Assembly: GCA_025453525.1 (NCBI GenBank)
Contig: JALOQD010000007.1
Coordinates: forward strand, 1-36,696
Length of the DNA: 36,696 nucleotides
DNA from: Myxococcota bacterium
Lineage (GTDB): Bacteria; Myxococcota_A; Polyangia; JAAYKL01
Reading direction: 5' to 3'
The notes under the pieces were generated by a model that saw nothing but the letters and a program-made list of their open reading frames with translations, had not been told where the DNA came from and did not search any database. Position 1 is the stretch's first letter; each line of letters opens with the position of its first letter. Both the position numbers and the translations under genes were made by a program. Of the stretch, positions 17,184 through 25,793 are shown in pieces.

Positions 17184-17828
17184 ATGGAGCAGCACGGTCT
17201 CGACCAACTAATCGGCGAGCTCAAATCTCGCGGTGTCAAGGCAGGAGCAGAAGAAGCCGCGCGCCTCGTGGTAGAGGCCAAGGCCAAGGCCGAGACGATC
17301 ATCTCGCAAGCCAAGGCCGAGGCGGACTCGATTCGACGCAAGGCAGAGGACGATCGCACGGCGACCAAGGCTGCCCTGGACTCTGAGCTGAAACAGGCGG
17401 CGCGAGTGGGGCTCGCAGCGTTCCGCGAGGCTATCGAGAAAGGCTTTGCAGTTCCCGAAATCGACGCTCAAGTCAAACGGGCGCTGGATAGGCCGGGCTT
17501 TCTCGAGGACGCGGTGGGCGAGCTCGTCAAGTCGTTCGCGGCCACGGGCCTTGCGAACACCGACATCGAGGTGCTGCTGCCCGAAAGGCGGAAAAATGAG
17601 CTCGGAGCTGCGTTCATCGATGCCCTCTCGGCCAGGGGCGCGTCGGGCGTGAAGGTGCGGTTCGACGATAGTTTGTCCTTTGGTCTGCGCATTGGGCCCA
17701 AGGGCTCGGGTTTCAATTTCGATCTCTCCGATGAGGGCTTCCGCGAGGTGCTGGTGCGCTTTCTGTCCCCTCGGTTCCGCGCGGCTTTCTACGCGCCTAC
17801 GAGCAAGGCAGGAGGAGGAAAGCCTTGA
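17184..17828 (+). CDS. atpE: V/A-type ATP synthase subunit E (peripheral stalk)
   Basis: 214 residues. Subunit E joins the catalytic A3B3 head to the membrane part as the outer stalk. The N-terminal half is one long Ala/Lys/Glu helix with the typical coiled stretch ARLVVEAKAKAETIISQAKAEADSIRRKAE (quoted in part: EAKAKAETIISQAKAEAD), followed by a globular C-terminal domain with the alternating VKVRFDDSLSFGLRIGPKG region. AGAGGA (17175-17180) precedes the ATG. It is first in the operon. A partner subunit G/H, which pairs with E in Thermus and archaea, is not found here. Confidence 0.9.
   Translation: MEQHGLDQLIGELKSRGVKAGAEEAARLVVEAKAKAETIISQAKAEADSIRRKAEDDRTATKAALDSELKQAARVGLAAFREAIEKGFAVPEIDAQVKRALDRPGFLEDAVGELVKSFAATGLANTDIEVLLPERRKNELGAAFIDALSARGASGVKVRFDDSLSFGLRIGPKGSGFNFDLSDEGFREVLVRFLSPRFRAAFYAPTSKAGGGKP
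17810..17818 (+). promoter_or_regulatory. Strong ribosome binding site deciding a TTG start
   Basis: AGGAGGAGG ends six bases before TTG at 17825 and inside the last codons of atpE. With the TTGA overlap to the atpE stop it fixes the start of the DUF2764 gene at a rare TTG codon. Confidence 0.8.
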
Positions 17829-18550
17829 AATACTACCGCTTGCTCAGCGCATTGCCAGCGCTGCCGCTCGCGCCCGAGAAGCCGCCCATTGCCCTGTCCG
17901 AGGTGATCAGCCAATTGAGGCAGGAGCTCGCGCCCGCGGATCTGCGCCTCGCCGAGGCCATGGCCATGGTCGTGGACATGGGCAATCTCGAGAACCTCCT
18001 GGCCAGTCGCGATGCGCCTTTTGATGCAGGGGGCCTGTACGCGAAGGACCAGCTTTCTTCAAAGCTGGGAACGGATCTGCCGGAGTTCGCCTCTCTACTC
18101 CTGCAAAAATCCGAAGAGGGTGGCCTTTCCCCTGCCGCGGCCATCGCCGCCTTGTGGCAGGCGTACTACGGCTATCTGCTCGAGGTCGCCGAGACCTCGG
18201 GGTGCCGGTTCCTAAAGGAATACGTGGCGTTCGAGCTGCCCCTGCGCAACGCGCTCTATCGCCTGCGCGCCGAAAAGTTGGGCCTCGACACGGCGATCCA
18301 GCGCCTCGACGAGCCCTCGGGCGGCGTTCCCCACGACGATCTCATCTCTGCGCTCGCCGAAGAGCCAGACGCCATCACCCGGGAGCGGCTGCTCGACACC
18401 GCCCGGCTGCGGGCGTTCGAGGCGGTGTCCGGTATAGACCCATTCTCCATCGAAGCTGTCCTGTGCTACCTCGCGTCCACGCTCGTGTTGGACCGTTGGG
18501 ATCTGCCTCGGACCGCCGATGCCAAGCAACTATTGGAGGTGTTCGCGTGA
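17825..18550 (+). CDS. DUF2764-family protein of the V-ATPase operon
   Basis: 241 residues. Start is TTG at 17825, overlapping the atpE stop by four bases and preceded by AGGAGGAGG. The opening MKYYRLLSALPALPL is the hallmark of DUF2764, a family found between atpE and atpA in chlamydiae and spirochaetes. The rest is helical (WQAYYGYLLEVAETSGCRFLKEYVAFELPLRNAL). Its role is unproven; because subunit C, the funnel that connects the rotor to the membrane, is missing from the operon, DUF2764 has the position and the helical character to be a replacement, which is my inference. The R-N-x-L and Y-x-x-L-R stretches resemble the repeated helical units of subunit C in general style only. Confidence 0.85.
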   Translation: MKYYRLLSALPALPLAPEKPPIALSEVISQLRQELAPADLRLAEAMAMVVDMGNLENLLASRDAPFDAGGLYAKDQLSSKLGTDLPEFASLLLQKSEEGGLSPAAAIAALWQAYYGYLLEVAETSGCRFLKEYVAFELPLRNALYRLRAEKLGLDTAIQRLDEPSGGVPHDDLISALAEEPDAITRERLLDTARLRAFEAVSGIDPFSIEAVLCYLASTLVLDRWDLPRTADAKQLLEVFA

Positions 18551-20325
18551 CGACCCCTTCTCAGAAGATTCGAGCCAAAGTGATCGGCGTGTCTGGCAAC
18601 ATGGTGTCCATCGAAGTGCCCGAGGGCGCGCTCGTCCAAAACGAGGTGGCCTACGTCCACTGCGGCGACGAGCACCTCAAGTCCGAGGTGATCAAGATCC
18701 GCGGCAACACGGCCAATCTCCAGGTCTTCGAGGACACCCGCGGCATCGCGCCAGGCCAGGATGTCGAGCTGACCGGCGAGCTCTTGTCGTGCGAGCTCGG
18801 ACCAGGCCTGCTCGGCATGATCTACGATGGTCTTCAGAACCCCCTGCGCCTGCTCGACAATCGCCAGGGGTTCTTCCTCAAGCGCGGCCAGTATCTGCCG
18901 GCCATCGACCAGGCGAAGAAGTGGAAGTTCACGCCCACGGCCAAGCCAGGGGACATCGTGCGCGCTGGGTCGTTCCTCGGTTCTGTGCAGGAGCGGCACT
19001 TTCCCCACCAGATCATGACGCCCTTGGGGCTCATTGGCACAGCCACGGTGGAGTTGGTGCGGCCTGAAGGCGAGTATTCGGTGCGCGACGAAATCGCCGT
19101 GCTCAAAGATGAGGCGGGCAAAAAGACCACCGTGACCATGAGCCAACCCTGGCCGGTCAAAAAGGCCATGAAGGCCTATGCCGAGCGGCTCTACCCAGAG
19201 GAGATGATGGTGAGCGGGGTGCGGATCATCGACACGTTCTTCCCAGTGGGCCGCGGTGGCGTGGCCTGCGTGCCTGGGCCGTTCGGCGCGGGCAAGACCG
19301 TGCTTCAGCACATCCTGTCCAAGTATGCCCAAGTCGACATCGTCATCGTGGTGGCTTGCGGCGAACGCGCCGGCGAGGTGGTGGAGCTCATCGACGAGTT
19401 CCCGCACCTGACCGATCCCAAGACCGGTGGCTCTCTCATGGATCGAACCATCATCATTTGCAACACCTCGTCCATGCCCGTGGCGGCCCGCGACGCCTCG
19501 GTGTACACAGGCGTGACCCTGGCCGAATACTACCGCCAGATGGGCCGCGATGTGCTGCTGCTGGCCGACTCGACTTCCCGCTGGGCCCAGGCCATGCGCG
19601 AGATGTCCGGCCGCCTCGAGGAGATCCCGGGCGAGGAGGCCTTCCCCGCCTACCTCGAGAGCCGAGTCGCCAACTTCTACGAGCGCGCTGGTTTCGTGCA
19701 ACTCCACTCAGGGGACAAGGGCGCGGTGACCATCGTCGGCGCCGTGTCCCCGGCCGGCGGCAACTTCGAGGAGCCCGTGACCCAGGCCACTCTGAAGGTG
19801 GTCTCGGCGTTCCACGGGCTGTCTCGCAAGCGCTCCGACGAGCGCCGCTTTCCAGCCATCGACCCCCTCGACTCTTGGTCCTTGTACCTCAAGCAGCTCG
19901 AGGCGAGCCTCAATAGCCGGCTCGATCCCAAGTGGGTCGAGATGGTCACCTTCTGTACCTCGACCCTGCGCAAGTCCGCCGAGATCGGCCGCATGATGAC
20001 CGTGGTGGGCGAGGAGGGCGTCAGCCTCGACGACCTCGTCGTGTACCTCAAGGGCGAGATGCTCGACGCCGTGTACTTGCAGCAGAACGCCTTCGACGAC
20101 GTCGACCAAGCCACGCCCATCGACAGGCAAGTCAAAGATTTCAAGCTCGTGTACCGGGCGCTCTTTGCGCCGTTCTCCTTCAAGATCAAGAGCGACGCGC
20201 GACGGTTCTTCGCTCGGCTCCAGGACGCCTTCTACCAGAAGAACTACACTCGCGAGGGCTCGGCCGAGCATAAGGGCTACCTCGAGACCATCGAGAAGCT
20301 CCTCGTCGAAGGGAGTGCCGCATGA
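18547..20325 (+). CDS. atpA: V/A-type ATP synthase catalytic subunit A
   Basis: 592 residues. This is the ATP-hydrolysing subunit. The Walker A GPFGAGKT lies at 244-251, and the catalytic Glu/Arg stretch [11 protein letters not shown] follows; the 90-residue bulge domain typical of V/A-type A subunits sits between about 110 and 200 ([23 protein letters not shown]). [36 protein letters not shown] (in part: [18 protein letters not shown]) is the family signature. GTG at 18547 overlaps the preceding stop by four bases, with GGAGGT at 18535-18540. A longer open frame upstream is a shadow of the DUF2764 gene. Confidence 0.97.
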   Translation: MTTPSQKIRAKVIGVSGNMVSIEVPEGALVQNEVAYVHCGDEHLKSEVIKIRGNTANLQVFEDTRGIAPGQDVELTGELLSCELGPGLLGMIYDGLQNPLRLLDNRQGFFLKRGQYLPAIDQAKKWKFTPTAKPGDIVRAGSFLGSVQERHFPHQIMTPLGLIGTATVELVRPEGEYSVRDEIAVLKDEAGKKTTVTMSQPWPVKKAMKAYAERLYPEEMMVSGVRIIDTFFPVGRGGVACVPGPFGAGKTVLQHILSKYAQVDIVIVVACGERAGEVVELIDEFPHLTDPKTGGSLMDRTIIICNTSSMPVAARDASVYTGVTLAEYYRQMGRDVLLLADSTSRWAQAMREMSGRLEEIPGEEAFPAYLESRVANFYERAGFVQLHSGDKGAVTIVGAVSPAGGNFEEPVTQATLKVVSAFHGLSRKRSDERRFPAIDPLDSWSLYLKQLEASLNSRLDPKWVEMVTFCTSTLRKSAEIGRMMTVVGEEGVSLDDLVVYLKGEMLDAVYLQQNAFDDVDQATPIDRQVKDFKLVYRALFAPFSFKIKSDARRFFARLQDAFYQKNYTREGSAEHKGYLETIEKLLVEGSAA

Positions 20326-21629
20326 TCAAGGCGTACAACCACATTACAAACATCATCGGCGATATCGCCGAGCTCGACGCCCAAGGCGTGGCGTTTGGCG
20401 AGCTAGCTCAGATCACCAACACCAACGGAGAGACGTCTCTGGCTCAGGTCATCAAGATCGATCGCGAGCGGGTCTCGCTCCAGGTGTTCGCCGGCGCCAA
20501 GGGTCTCTCCAATGGGGCCAAGGTGAGGTTCCTCGGCCACCCCATGCAGGTGCCGTTCACCGCCGATCTGCTCGGCCGCGTCTTCAACGGTTCTGGCAAG
20601 CCCCTGGACGGCAAACCCGCCCTGTTCGACGCGCCGGTGATCGAAATCGCCGGTCCCTCGGTGAACCCGGTGAGGCGCATCGTTCCGCGCAACTTCATCG
20701 AGACGCGCATCCCCATGATCGACGTGTTCAACCCTCTCGTCGAAAGCCAGAAGCTCCCCATCTTCAGCCAAGCTGGCGAGCCCTACAACGAGTTGCTCGC
20801 CCGCGTGGGCCTGCAAGCCAAGGCCGACATCATCATTCTCGGCGGCATCGGCCTCAAGTTCGACGAGTATGTCTTCTTTAAGCACGCCTTCGAACGCGGC
20901 GGCGTGATGGACCGCACCATCATGTTCGTGCACACAGCCGCCGATCCAGTGGTGGAGCGCTTGCTCGTGCCGGATCTCGCCCTCGCCGTGGCCGAGCAGT
21001 TTGGCATCGAGGGCAAGCGCGTGCTGGTGCTGCTCACGGACCTCACCGCATTCGCCGACGCGCTCAAGGAGATCAGCGTGGCCATGGAGCAGGTGCCGAG
21101 CAACCTCGGATACCCAGGCTCTCTCTATTCTGATCTCGCCTCGCGTTACGAGAAAGCCGTCGACTTCGAGGGCGCTGGCTCCATCACCATCCTCGCCGTG
21201 ACCACCATGCCCGGCGGCGACGTCACCCACCCAGTGCCCGACAACACCGGGTACATCACCGAGGGCCAGTACTACCTCGCTGGCGGCGTGATCAACCCGT
21301 TCGGCTCCCTGTCGCGCCTCAAGCAGCTCGTGGTGGGCAAGGTGACGCGGTCGGACCACGGCTCGGTGATGAACTCCATGATCCGTCTGTACGCCAAGGC
21401 CCTGGAGACCAAAAAGAAGATCGCCATGGGCTTCGAGAAGACGGCAGACGACGAACGCTATCTCAAATATGCCGACCTGTTCATGCAACGGTTCATGGAC
21501 CTGAGGGTGGATATCCCCCTGGAACAGGCCCTGGACCTCGGCTGGAAGACCATGGCCGAGTGCTTCTCTCCCGAGGAGGTCGGCATCAAGAAGGCGGATC
21601 TCGACAAACATTGGCCGAAGAAGGACTAA
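20322..21629 (+). CDS. atpB: V/A-type ATP synthase regulatory subunit B
   Basis: 435 residues, family length. It alternates with A in the head. The P-loop is replaced, as expected for B: the region around [22 protein letters not shown] has no Gxxxx[29 protein letters not shown] and the [12 protein letters not shown] stretch with the trans-acting Arg are typical of V/A subunit B. The ATG overlaps the atpA stop by four bases. Only a 4-base gap separates it from atpD. Confidence 0.96.
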   Translation: MIKAYNHITNIIGDIAELDAQGVAFGELAQITNTNGETSLAQVIKIDRERVSLQVFAGAKGLSNGAKVRFLGHPMQVPFTADLLGRVFNGSGKPLDGKPALFDAPVIEIAGPSVNPVRRIVPRNFIETRIPMIDVFNPLVESQKLPIFSQAGEPYNELLARVGLQAKADIIILGGIGLKFDEYVFFKHAFERGGVMDRTIMFVHTAADPVVERLLVPDLALAVAEQFGIEGKRVLVLLTDLTAFADALKEISVAMEQVPSNLGYPGSLYSDLASRYEKAVDFEGAGSITILAVTTMPGGDVTHPVPDNTGYITEGQYYLAGGVINPFGSLSRLKQLVVGKVTRSDHGSVMNSMIRLYAKALETKKKIAMGFEKTADDERYLKYADLFMQRFMDLRVDIPLEQALDLGWKTMAECFSPEEVGIKKADLDKHWPKKD

Positions 21630-21633
21630 CGCC

Positions 21634-22266
21634 GTGGCCAAAATCAAGCTCAACAAGAACTCTCTGCGGGACCAGCGCCAATCGCTGCGCCTCTATCAGG
21701 AGTTCTTGCCCACCCTGGAGCTGCGCAAGCAACAGCTGCAAGCCGAGCTGCGCACGGTCCAGCAGCGCATCGACGCGCGCCGGCTCGAGCTCGACAAGAT
21801 GCTCGACGGCGCGGTGGGCATGGCTCCGATGCTCGAGACCACCTTGCCCACGGTGAAGTCCCTCGTGGCCGTCGACGAGGTGAAGACCCGCATCGGCAAC
21901 GTGGCTGGCGTCCGCGTGCCGGTGTTCGAGCATGTGAAGTTCAAGGCCATTCCCTACTCCCTGGTGGGGACGCCGCCCTTCTTCGACGCGGCTATCGAGC
22001 TGTGGCAAAAAGCCTTGGGCAGCAGGGCCGAGATCGCGGTGCTCGCTCAGCAGATGGCGGCTCTCGCCCTGCAGCTCACCAAGACCACTCAGCGGATCAA
22101 CTTGTACGAAAAGGTCCTCATCCCCGAGTGCAAGGAGAACATCCGCAAGATCAAGGTGTACCTCGGCGATCAGCAGACCGCCGGGGTGTGCCGCGCCAAG
22201 ATCGCCAAGGGCAAGCTGGTGCGCTACGCCGAGGCCGAGGCCCACGAGGCAGGAGGTGCCCCATGA
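21634..22266 (+). CDS. atpD: V/A-type ATP synthase subunit D (central rotor shaft)
   Basis: 210 residues starting at GTG 21634. The protein is a long antiparallel coiled coil: N-terminal helix LNKNSLRDQRQSLRLYQEFL to QQLQAELRTVQQRIDARR and C-terminal helix QITKTTQRINLYEKVLIPEC, the latter matching the conserved R-x-N-A/L-x-E-x-V-x-I-P segment of subunit D. A weak AAGGA lies upstream. Its rotor partner F, always present in Thermus and archaea, has no gene here. Confidence 0.93.
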   Translation: MAKIKLNKNSLRDQRQSLRLYQEFLPTLELRKQQLQAELRTVQQRIDARRLELDKMLDGAVGMAPMLETTLPTVKSLVAVDEVKTRIGNVAGVRVPVFEHVKFKAIPYSLVGTPPFFDAAIELWQKALGSRAEIAVLAQQMAALALQLTKTTQRINLYEKVLIPECKENIRKIKVYLGDQQTAGVCRAKIAKGKLVRYAEAEAHEAGGAP

Positions 22267-24062
22267 GCGTCCTCCCAATGAAGCGCGTGTCTGTGCTCGC
22301 GCCGGCCGATCGGGCCCGCGACCTGCTCGAGGTCTTGCAGGCCGAGGGCGCGGTGCACCTCGTGCCCCTCGACCTCAGCGCCGAAGTTCCCCAAGAGCCT
22401 GGCGCGCGAGCGACCGCGGCTCGTCGAGTCGAGGCGTTTTTGGCCTCGCGGAAGGGCAAGCTCGAGCCTGTTCCGGCCGAGGCGCACAAGGAGCTGCAGG
22501 GATTGTCCGACCGGGCGCTGCTCGAGCGGGCCGAGGCGCTTCTCGCCACGCGGACCGAAGCCGAGAACAGGGTCTCGGCGCTCGCCAAGGAGTACGAGTC
22601 GGCCCTGCCGTTTGGCGCCTGTTGCCAAGAGGACATCGACGAGCTGGCCAATGCAGGTCTCACGGTTCGCACATACTGGGTCCCTAACGCTGCAAAGAAG
22701 AAGCTCGACCTGCCTTCCGACGTGCTGTGCGCCGAGCTGCCGTGGAACAAGAACCGCAGTATTCTCCTCTGCGCGGAGTTCGGCCCTGGCCAGGACCACC
22801 ACCTGGAGCGCCTCGAGCCACCCGCGCGCCCTGCACCCCAGATCGCGGCCGAGCTCGAGGCCGCGCAGCAAAAAGTTGCGGCCATCGACCAGGAAGTCAC
22901 GGCCCTGTGCGCGGGCCTGCCAGCCATTGCTCGAGAGAGGGCGAGGCTCGTGGATGCGCAACGGCTCAGTGAGGCCAAGGCGCGCGCTGGCGGCGATAGC
23001 GACGTGTTCGCGGTGAGCGGTTGGTGTCCGGCCGTGCGCTGCGAGGCTCTGGCCAAGGTCGTGACCGCGTTTGGCGGCGCCGTGGCGTTTGCGGAGCCCG
23101 GCCCAGAGGAGAACCCGCCGGTGGCGGTGAGCAACGGCGCCATCGTGGGCTGGTTCGAGCCGCTGCTCGGAGCCTTCCAGCTCCCCAGCTACCGCGAGCC
23201 GGATCCCACCATCCTGTTCGCGCCGTTCATGGCCGTGTTCTTCGGCTTCTGCTTGGGCGACGCGGCCTACGGCGCGATCTTGCTCATCGTTACGACCTTG
23301 CTGCGCCGCAAGCTCAAGGATCTCGATGTCACGCTCAACAAGTCCCTGCGGCTCATGCAGCTCCTCGGCCTGTCCACGATCGTGATTGGCCTGCTCACCG
23401 GCGTGGTGTTCGGCCAGGCGATTTACGAAATCGAGGCCGTGAAAGCCCTGGGCCTGACCGAGGACAAGCTCTTGTTTTTCCTCTCGTCCGATCCCAAGAA
23501 CTTCTTCAACGCGGCCCTGATTTTCGGTGTCGTGCAGCTCGCCTTCGGCATCATTGTTCGCCTGATTCTGAAGCTCAAGGCAGGGGAGTACCAGGAGTCC
23601 CTCGGCGTCTTGGGTTGGCTCGGCTTGCTTCCCACTGCGCCCTTCTGGGTGATGACCGGCAATAAAATCCCGTTCCTCGTGGCCCTCGGGCTCATCGTCC
23701 TGTTCAAGTCGCCGAACAAGAGCATCCTCCGGCGCCTGGGCGGCGGTCTGTGGGGACTCTACGAGTGGGTGCTCGGTCTGTTCGGCGACGTCATGAGCTA
23801 CCTGCGTATCTTCGGCCTCGGCCTGTCGTCGGGCATCATCGCCTTGGTCGTCAACACCATCGCTGGGATGATGATGGAGGGCGGCTCGGTGGTCGGCATC
23901 ATCGGCGGCGTTCTCGTGCTGCTCATCGGCCATACGTTCAACTTCGCCATGAGCGTTCTCGGATCCACGGTGCATTCTGCGAGGCTCCAATTCCTGGAGT
24001 TCTTCGGCAAATTCTTCGAGGGCGGCGGGCAGCCATTCAGCCCGTTCGCGCGAACCAAGTAA
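22263..24062 (+). CDS. atpI: V/A-type ATP synthase subunit I (membrane stator, a-subunit)
   Basis: 599 residues: a soluble N-terminal half of about 300 residues that docks the outer stalk, then about seven membrane helices. The essential Arg of the ion half-channel is visible, Arg574 in VHSARLQFLEFFGKFFEGGG, a near-standard V/A motif. The start ATG at 22263 overlaps the atpD stop by four bases; the longer open frame from 22002 is a shadow. FFGFCLGDAAYGAIL and SYLRIFGLGLSSGIIALV are further landmarks of the membrane part. Together with subunit K it forms the ion path. Confidence 0.95.
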   Translation: MSVLPMKRVSVLAPADRARDLLEVLQAEGAVHLVPLDLSAEVPQEPGARATAARRVEAFLASRKGKLEPVPAEAHKELQGLSDRALLERAEALLATRTEAENRVSALAKEYESALPFGACCQEDIDELANAGLTVRTYWVPNAAKKKLDLPSDVLCAELPWNKNRSILLCAEFGPGQDHHLERLEPPARPAPQIAAELEAAQQKVAAIDQEVTALCAGLPAIARERARLVDAQRLSEAKARAGGDSDVFAVSGWCPAVRCEALAKVVTAFGGAVAFAEPGPEENPPVAVSNGAIVGWFEPLLGAFQLPSYREPDPTILFAPFMAVFFGFCLGDAAYGAILLIVTTLLRRKLKDLDVTLNKSLRLMQLLGLSTIVIGLLTGVVFGQAIYEIEAVKALGLTEDKLLFFLSSDPKNFFNAALIFGVVQLAFGIIVRLILKLKAGEYQESLGVLGWLGLLPTAPFWVMTGNKIPFLVALGLIVLFKSPNKSILRRLGGGLWGLYEWVLGLFGDVMSYLRIFGLGLSSGIIALVVNTIAGMMMEGGSVVGIIGGVLVLLIGHTFNFAMSVLGSTVHSARLQFLEFFGKFFEGGGQPFSPFARTK

Positions 24063-24077
24063 GGAGGCTAGTTCCCA

Positions 24078-24542
24078 ATGGAAAACATGGTCGTGCAGGG
24101 TTTCGATTGGTCCGCGTTCAGCGCCTATCTCGGCCTGGGTCTGCTGCTCCTCATGGGCCTTTCGGGCTCAGCCATCGGTCTATCCATCGCCGGCAGCGCG
24201 GTCACGGGGTGCAGGGAAGACAAGCGCGCTTCGGCGCTGGCCGTGTCGCTGCTCCCAGGCACCCAAGGTCTGTACGCGTTTGCCGTGGGCTTTCTGTGCT
24301 TGCAGAAGCTCACCGGCGAAGACCCGCAGAAGTGGTTCCTCACAGTGCTCGCCTGCGGGCTCGCCACGGGTGGTTCGTGTCTGTTTTCGGGCTGGTTCCA
24401 AGGCGCGGTGTGCGCCGCGGGCATCAAGTCCATAAACCAGGGCCGCATCCCCATGGGCCAGGCGCTCCTGCTCGCCGTCATCGTCGAGTTCTACGCCATC
24501 CTCGGTTTCGCCTTTGCCGCTCTCATGCTGTTCAACAAGTGA
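24078..24542 (+). CDS. atpK: V/A-type ATP synthase subunit K (c-ring, predicted Na+-binding)
   Basis: 154 residues, double-hairpin form with four membrane helices. Residues aligned by eye to Enterococcus hirae NtpK show all its Na+ ligands: L59, T62 and Q63 in LLPGTQGLY (NtpK L61, T64, Q65), Q108 in SGWFQGAVCAAG (Q110), and E137 in AVIVEFYAILGF (E139), a constant offset of two. Helix 2 has no acidic residue, so there is one carboxylate per hairpin pair. Na+ transport is therefore predicted, not shown. AAGGAGG (24061-24067) overlaps the atpI stop and lies ten bases before the ATG. Confidence 0.94.
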   Translation: MENMVVQGFDWSAFSAYLGLGLLLLMGLSGSAIGLSIAGSAVTGCREDKRASALAVSLLPGTQGLYAFAVGFLCLQKLTGEDPQKWFLTVLACGLATGGSCLFSGWFQGAVCAAGIKSINQGRIPMGQALLLAVIVEFYAILGFAFAALMLFNK

Positions 24543-24571
24543 GAATGATCGGGGAGATTGAGACCTTTTCG

Positions 24572-24598
24572 TAGACATCTGAAAAACCGCGCTACAAT
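24572..24598 (+). promoter_or_regulatory. Candidate sigma70 promoter of metF
   Basis: TAGACA (24572-24577) and TACAAT (24593-24598), both five of six to consensus, with a short 15-base spacer. The start point would lie near 24605, about 30 bases before the metF ATG. The 93-base gap after atpK is the first sizeable one since the operon began, which makes a separate promoter reasonable. Confidence 0.4.
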
Positions 24599-24635
24599 TA
24601 CGGGGACAAAAATTCGCAACTCGAAAGGAGCTGCC

Positions 24636-25511
24636 ATGAAGCTTTCGAGCAGATGGAGCAGCGGCAAGCCCACGGTGTCATTCGAGGTCTTTCCTCAGCA
24701 CGACGAAAAGGGCCGAGTCCGTTTGGGCAAGGTGATTGAAAAACTGGTGGCCTTGCGCCCGGACTTCATGGGCGTGACGTTCGGCGCCGGAGGCAGCACG
24801 CGCGAGGGTTCGCGGGATCTCGTGGAAGATCTGCGCCGCCTTGGAGTGGAGGTTCTGGCCTATTTTGCCGGATTGGGCCTGGGGCCCCGGCACATCGACG
24901 CTGTGCTGGGCTCATACCAGGAGCTCGGAGTGGAGAACCTGCTGCTGATCCGCGGCGACGAACCCGCGGCCCTAGAGGGCTTCGTCCACGACGAGCAGTC
25001 GATGGCCCATGCCAGCGATTTGGTGAGCTACGTCAAACCGCGGTTCGACCTGTGCCTGGGCGTGGCAGGATACCCAGAAGGCCATGTGCAGGCCAAAGAT
25101 CTCAAGACCGACCTCAAGTACCTCAAGCTCAAGGTGGACGAGGGCGCGACGTTCATTCTCACCAACTATTTTTACGACAATTATTACTACTTCAATTTTG
25201 TAAAGAACTGCCGCGAGATGGGGATTACCGTGCCCATCGTCCCCGGGGTCATGCCCATCTTCAACTTCGGCCTGCTCGAGAGTCTGGCCAAGACGTGCGG
25301 CGCGACCATCACCGAGCGGGTTCAACAAGGCCTCGGCGCTCTTGACCCCAACAACAAGGAAGCGGTCGCAGACTTCGGCGTGGCTTTTGCCATCGAGCAG
25401 TGCGAGGAACTTCTGCGCAAGGGAGCGCCTGGCATTCACCTGTATTCCATGGACAGAGCCAAAAGCGTCGAGACCATTGTGGAAGAGCTGAGGGCAAGGG
25501 GAGTCCTGTAG
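24636..25511 (+). CDS. metF: Divergent methylenetetrahydrofolate reductase
   Basis: 291 residues, standard single-domain MetF length. It should reduce 5,10-methylene-THF to 5-methyl-THF with FAD. Conserved points: VSFEVFP with the catalytic Glu17, VTFGAGGSTREGSRD, LLIRGDEP with Asp108, and VPIVPGVMPIFNF. Unusual points: the usual AHLTC segment is replaced by VLAYFAGLGLG (73-83), and the substrate-binding Gln of the ITQFFFD motif (Gln183 in E. coli) is Asn177 in LTNYFYDN. Folate specificity or partner may therefore differ. AAGGAG (24625-24630) fixes the start at 24636. A second MTHFR domain is at 15117-17009, across the V-ATPase operon. Confidence 0.85.
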   Translation: MKLSSRWSSGKPTVSFEVFPQHDEKGRVRLGKVIEKLVALRPDFMGVTFGAGGSTREGSRDLVEDLRRLGVEVLAYFAGLGLGPRHIDAVLGSYQELGVENLLLIRGDEPAALEGFVHDEQSMAHASDLVSYVKPRFDLCLGVAGYPEGHVQAKDLKTDLKYLKLKVDEGATFILTNYFYDNYYYFNFVKNCREMGITVPIVPGVMPIFNFGLLESLAKTCGATITERVQQGLGALDPNNKEAVADFGVAFAIEQCEELLRKGAPGIHLYSMDRAKSVETIVEELRARGVL

Positions 25512-25566
25512 CGGCCGAGCGGCGTCGTGCCCGATACGGCGTTGTTTGCTCTGAAGAAGAGCCCCG

Positions 25567-25647
25567 GAAAATGACCCCGTCTGCAACGCGGGATGCCTCG
25601 CTCCAAGCTTTCGCGAGGCAAACCCGCTGCGCGCCGGGGTCATTTTC
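25567..25647. repeat. Nested palindrome, REPIN/MITE-like element
   Basis: An 81-base element with a perfect 13-bp outer inverted repeat, GAAAATGACCCCG at 25567-25579 and its complement at 25635-25647. Inside lies a second inverted repeat: GCGGG (25588-25592) plus GCCTCGC (25595-25601) against GCGAGGC (25613-25619) plus CCCGC (25623-25627), with an 11-base loop. The whole can fold into one long hairpin. Two inverted REP-like arms enclosing a hairpin are the plan of REPINs mobilised by RAYT transposases; a RAYT-like remnant lies at the window start. No T run follows, so a simple terminator is unlikely. Confidence 0.75.
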
Positions 25648-25716
25648 AGCCTCATTGGTGGTCGCGACAGCGGCCATGAGCGTTTGTGCGCGCTTCTCCG
25701 CTTCGTCCCCCTCAAA

Positions 25717-25746
25717 TTGACACACCCCCTCGGACTCTGCTCTACT
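25717..25746 (+). promoter_or_regulatory. Candidate sigma70 promoter of gatE-trpS
   Basis: A perfect TTGACA at 25717-25722 and TCTACT (four of six) at 25741-25746, spacer 18. The start point would be near 25753, with a 40-base leader to the gatE ATG. It lies just after the nested palindrome. Confidence 0.4.
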
Positions 25747-25793
25747 TCCGCCGGTTGTGACTTAACGTGTCTGTCGACCAGGAGCGACTCACG

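Noticed and set aside
18154-18546. N-terminal extension of atpA
   Set aside because: The extra 131 codons are an out-of-frame reading of the DUF2764 gene; GTG 18547 has its own ribosome binding site and family-typical N terminus.
18466-19707. 413-codon minus-strand frame opposite atpA
   Set aside because: Antisense to the well-conserved subunit A gene; long antisense frames are expected at this GC content.
22224-23990. 588-codon minus-strand frame opposite atpI
   Set aside because: Shadow of atpI; extremely Arg/Glu/His-rich with no family resemblance.
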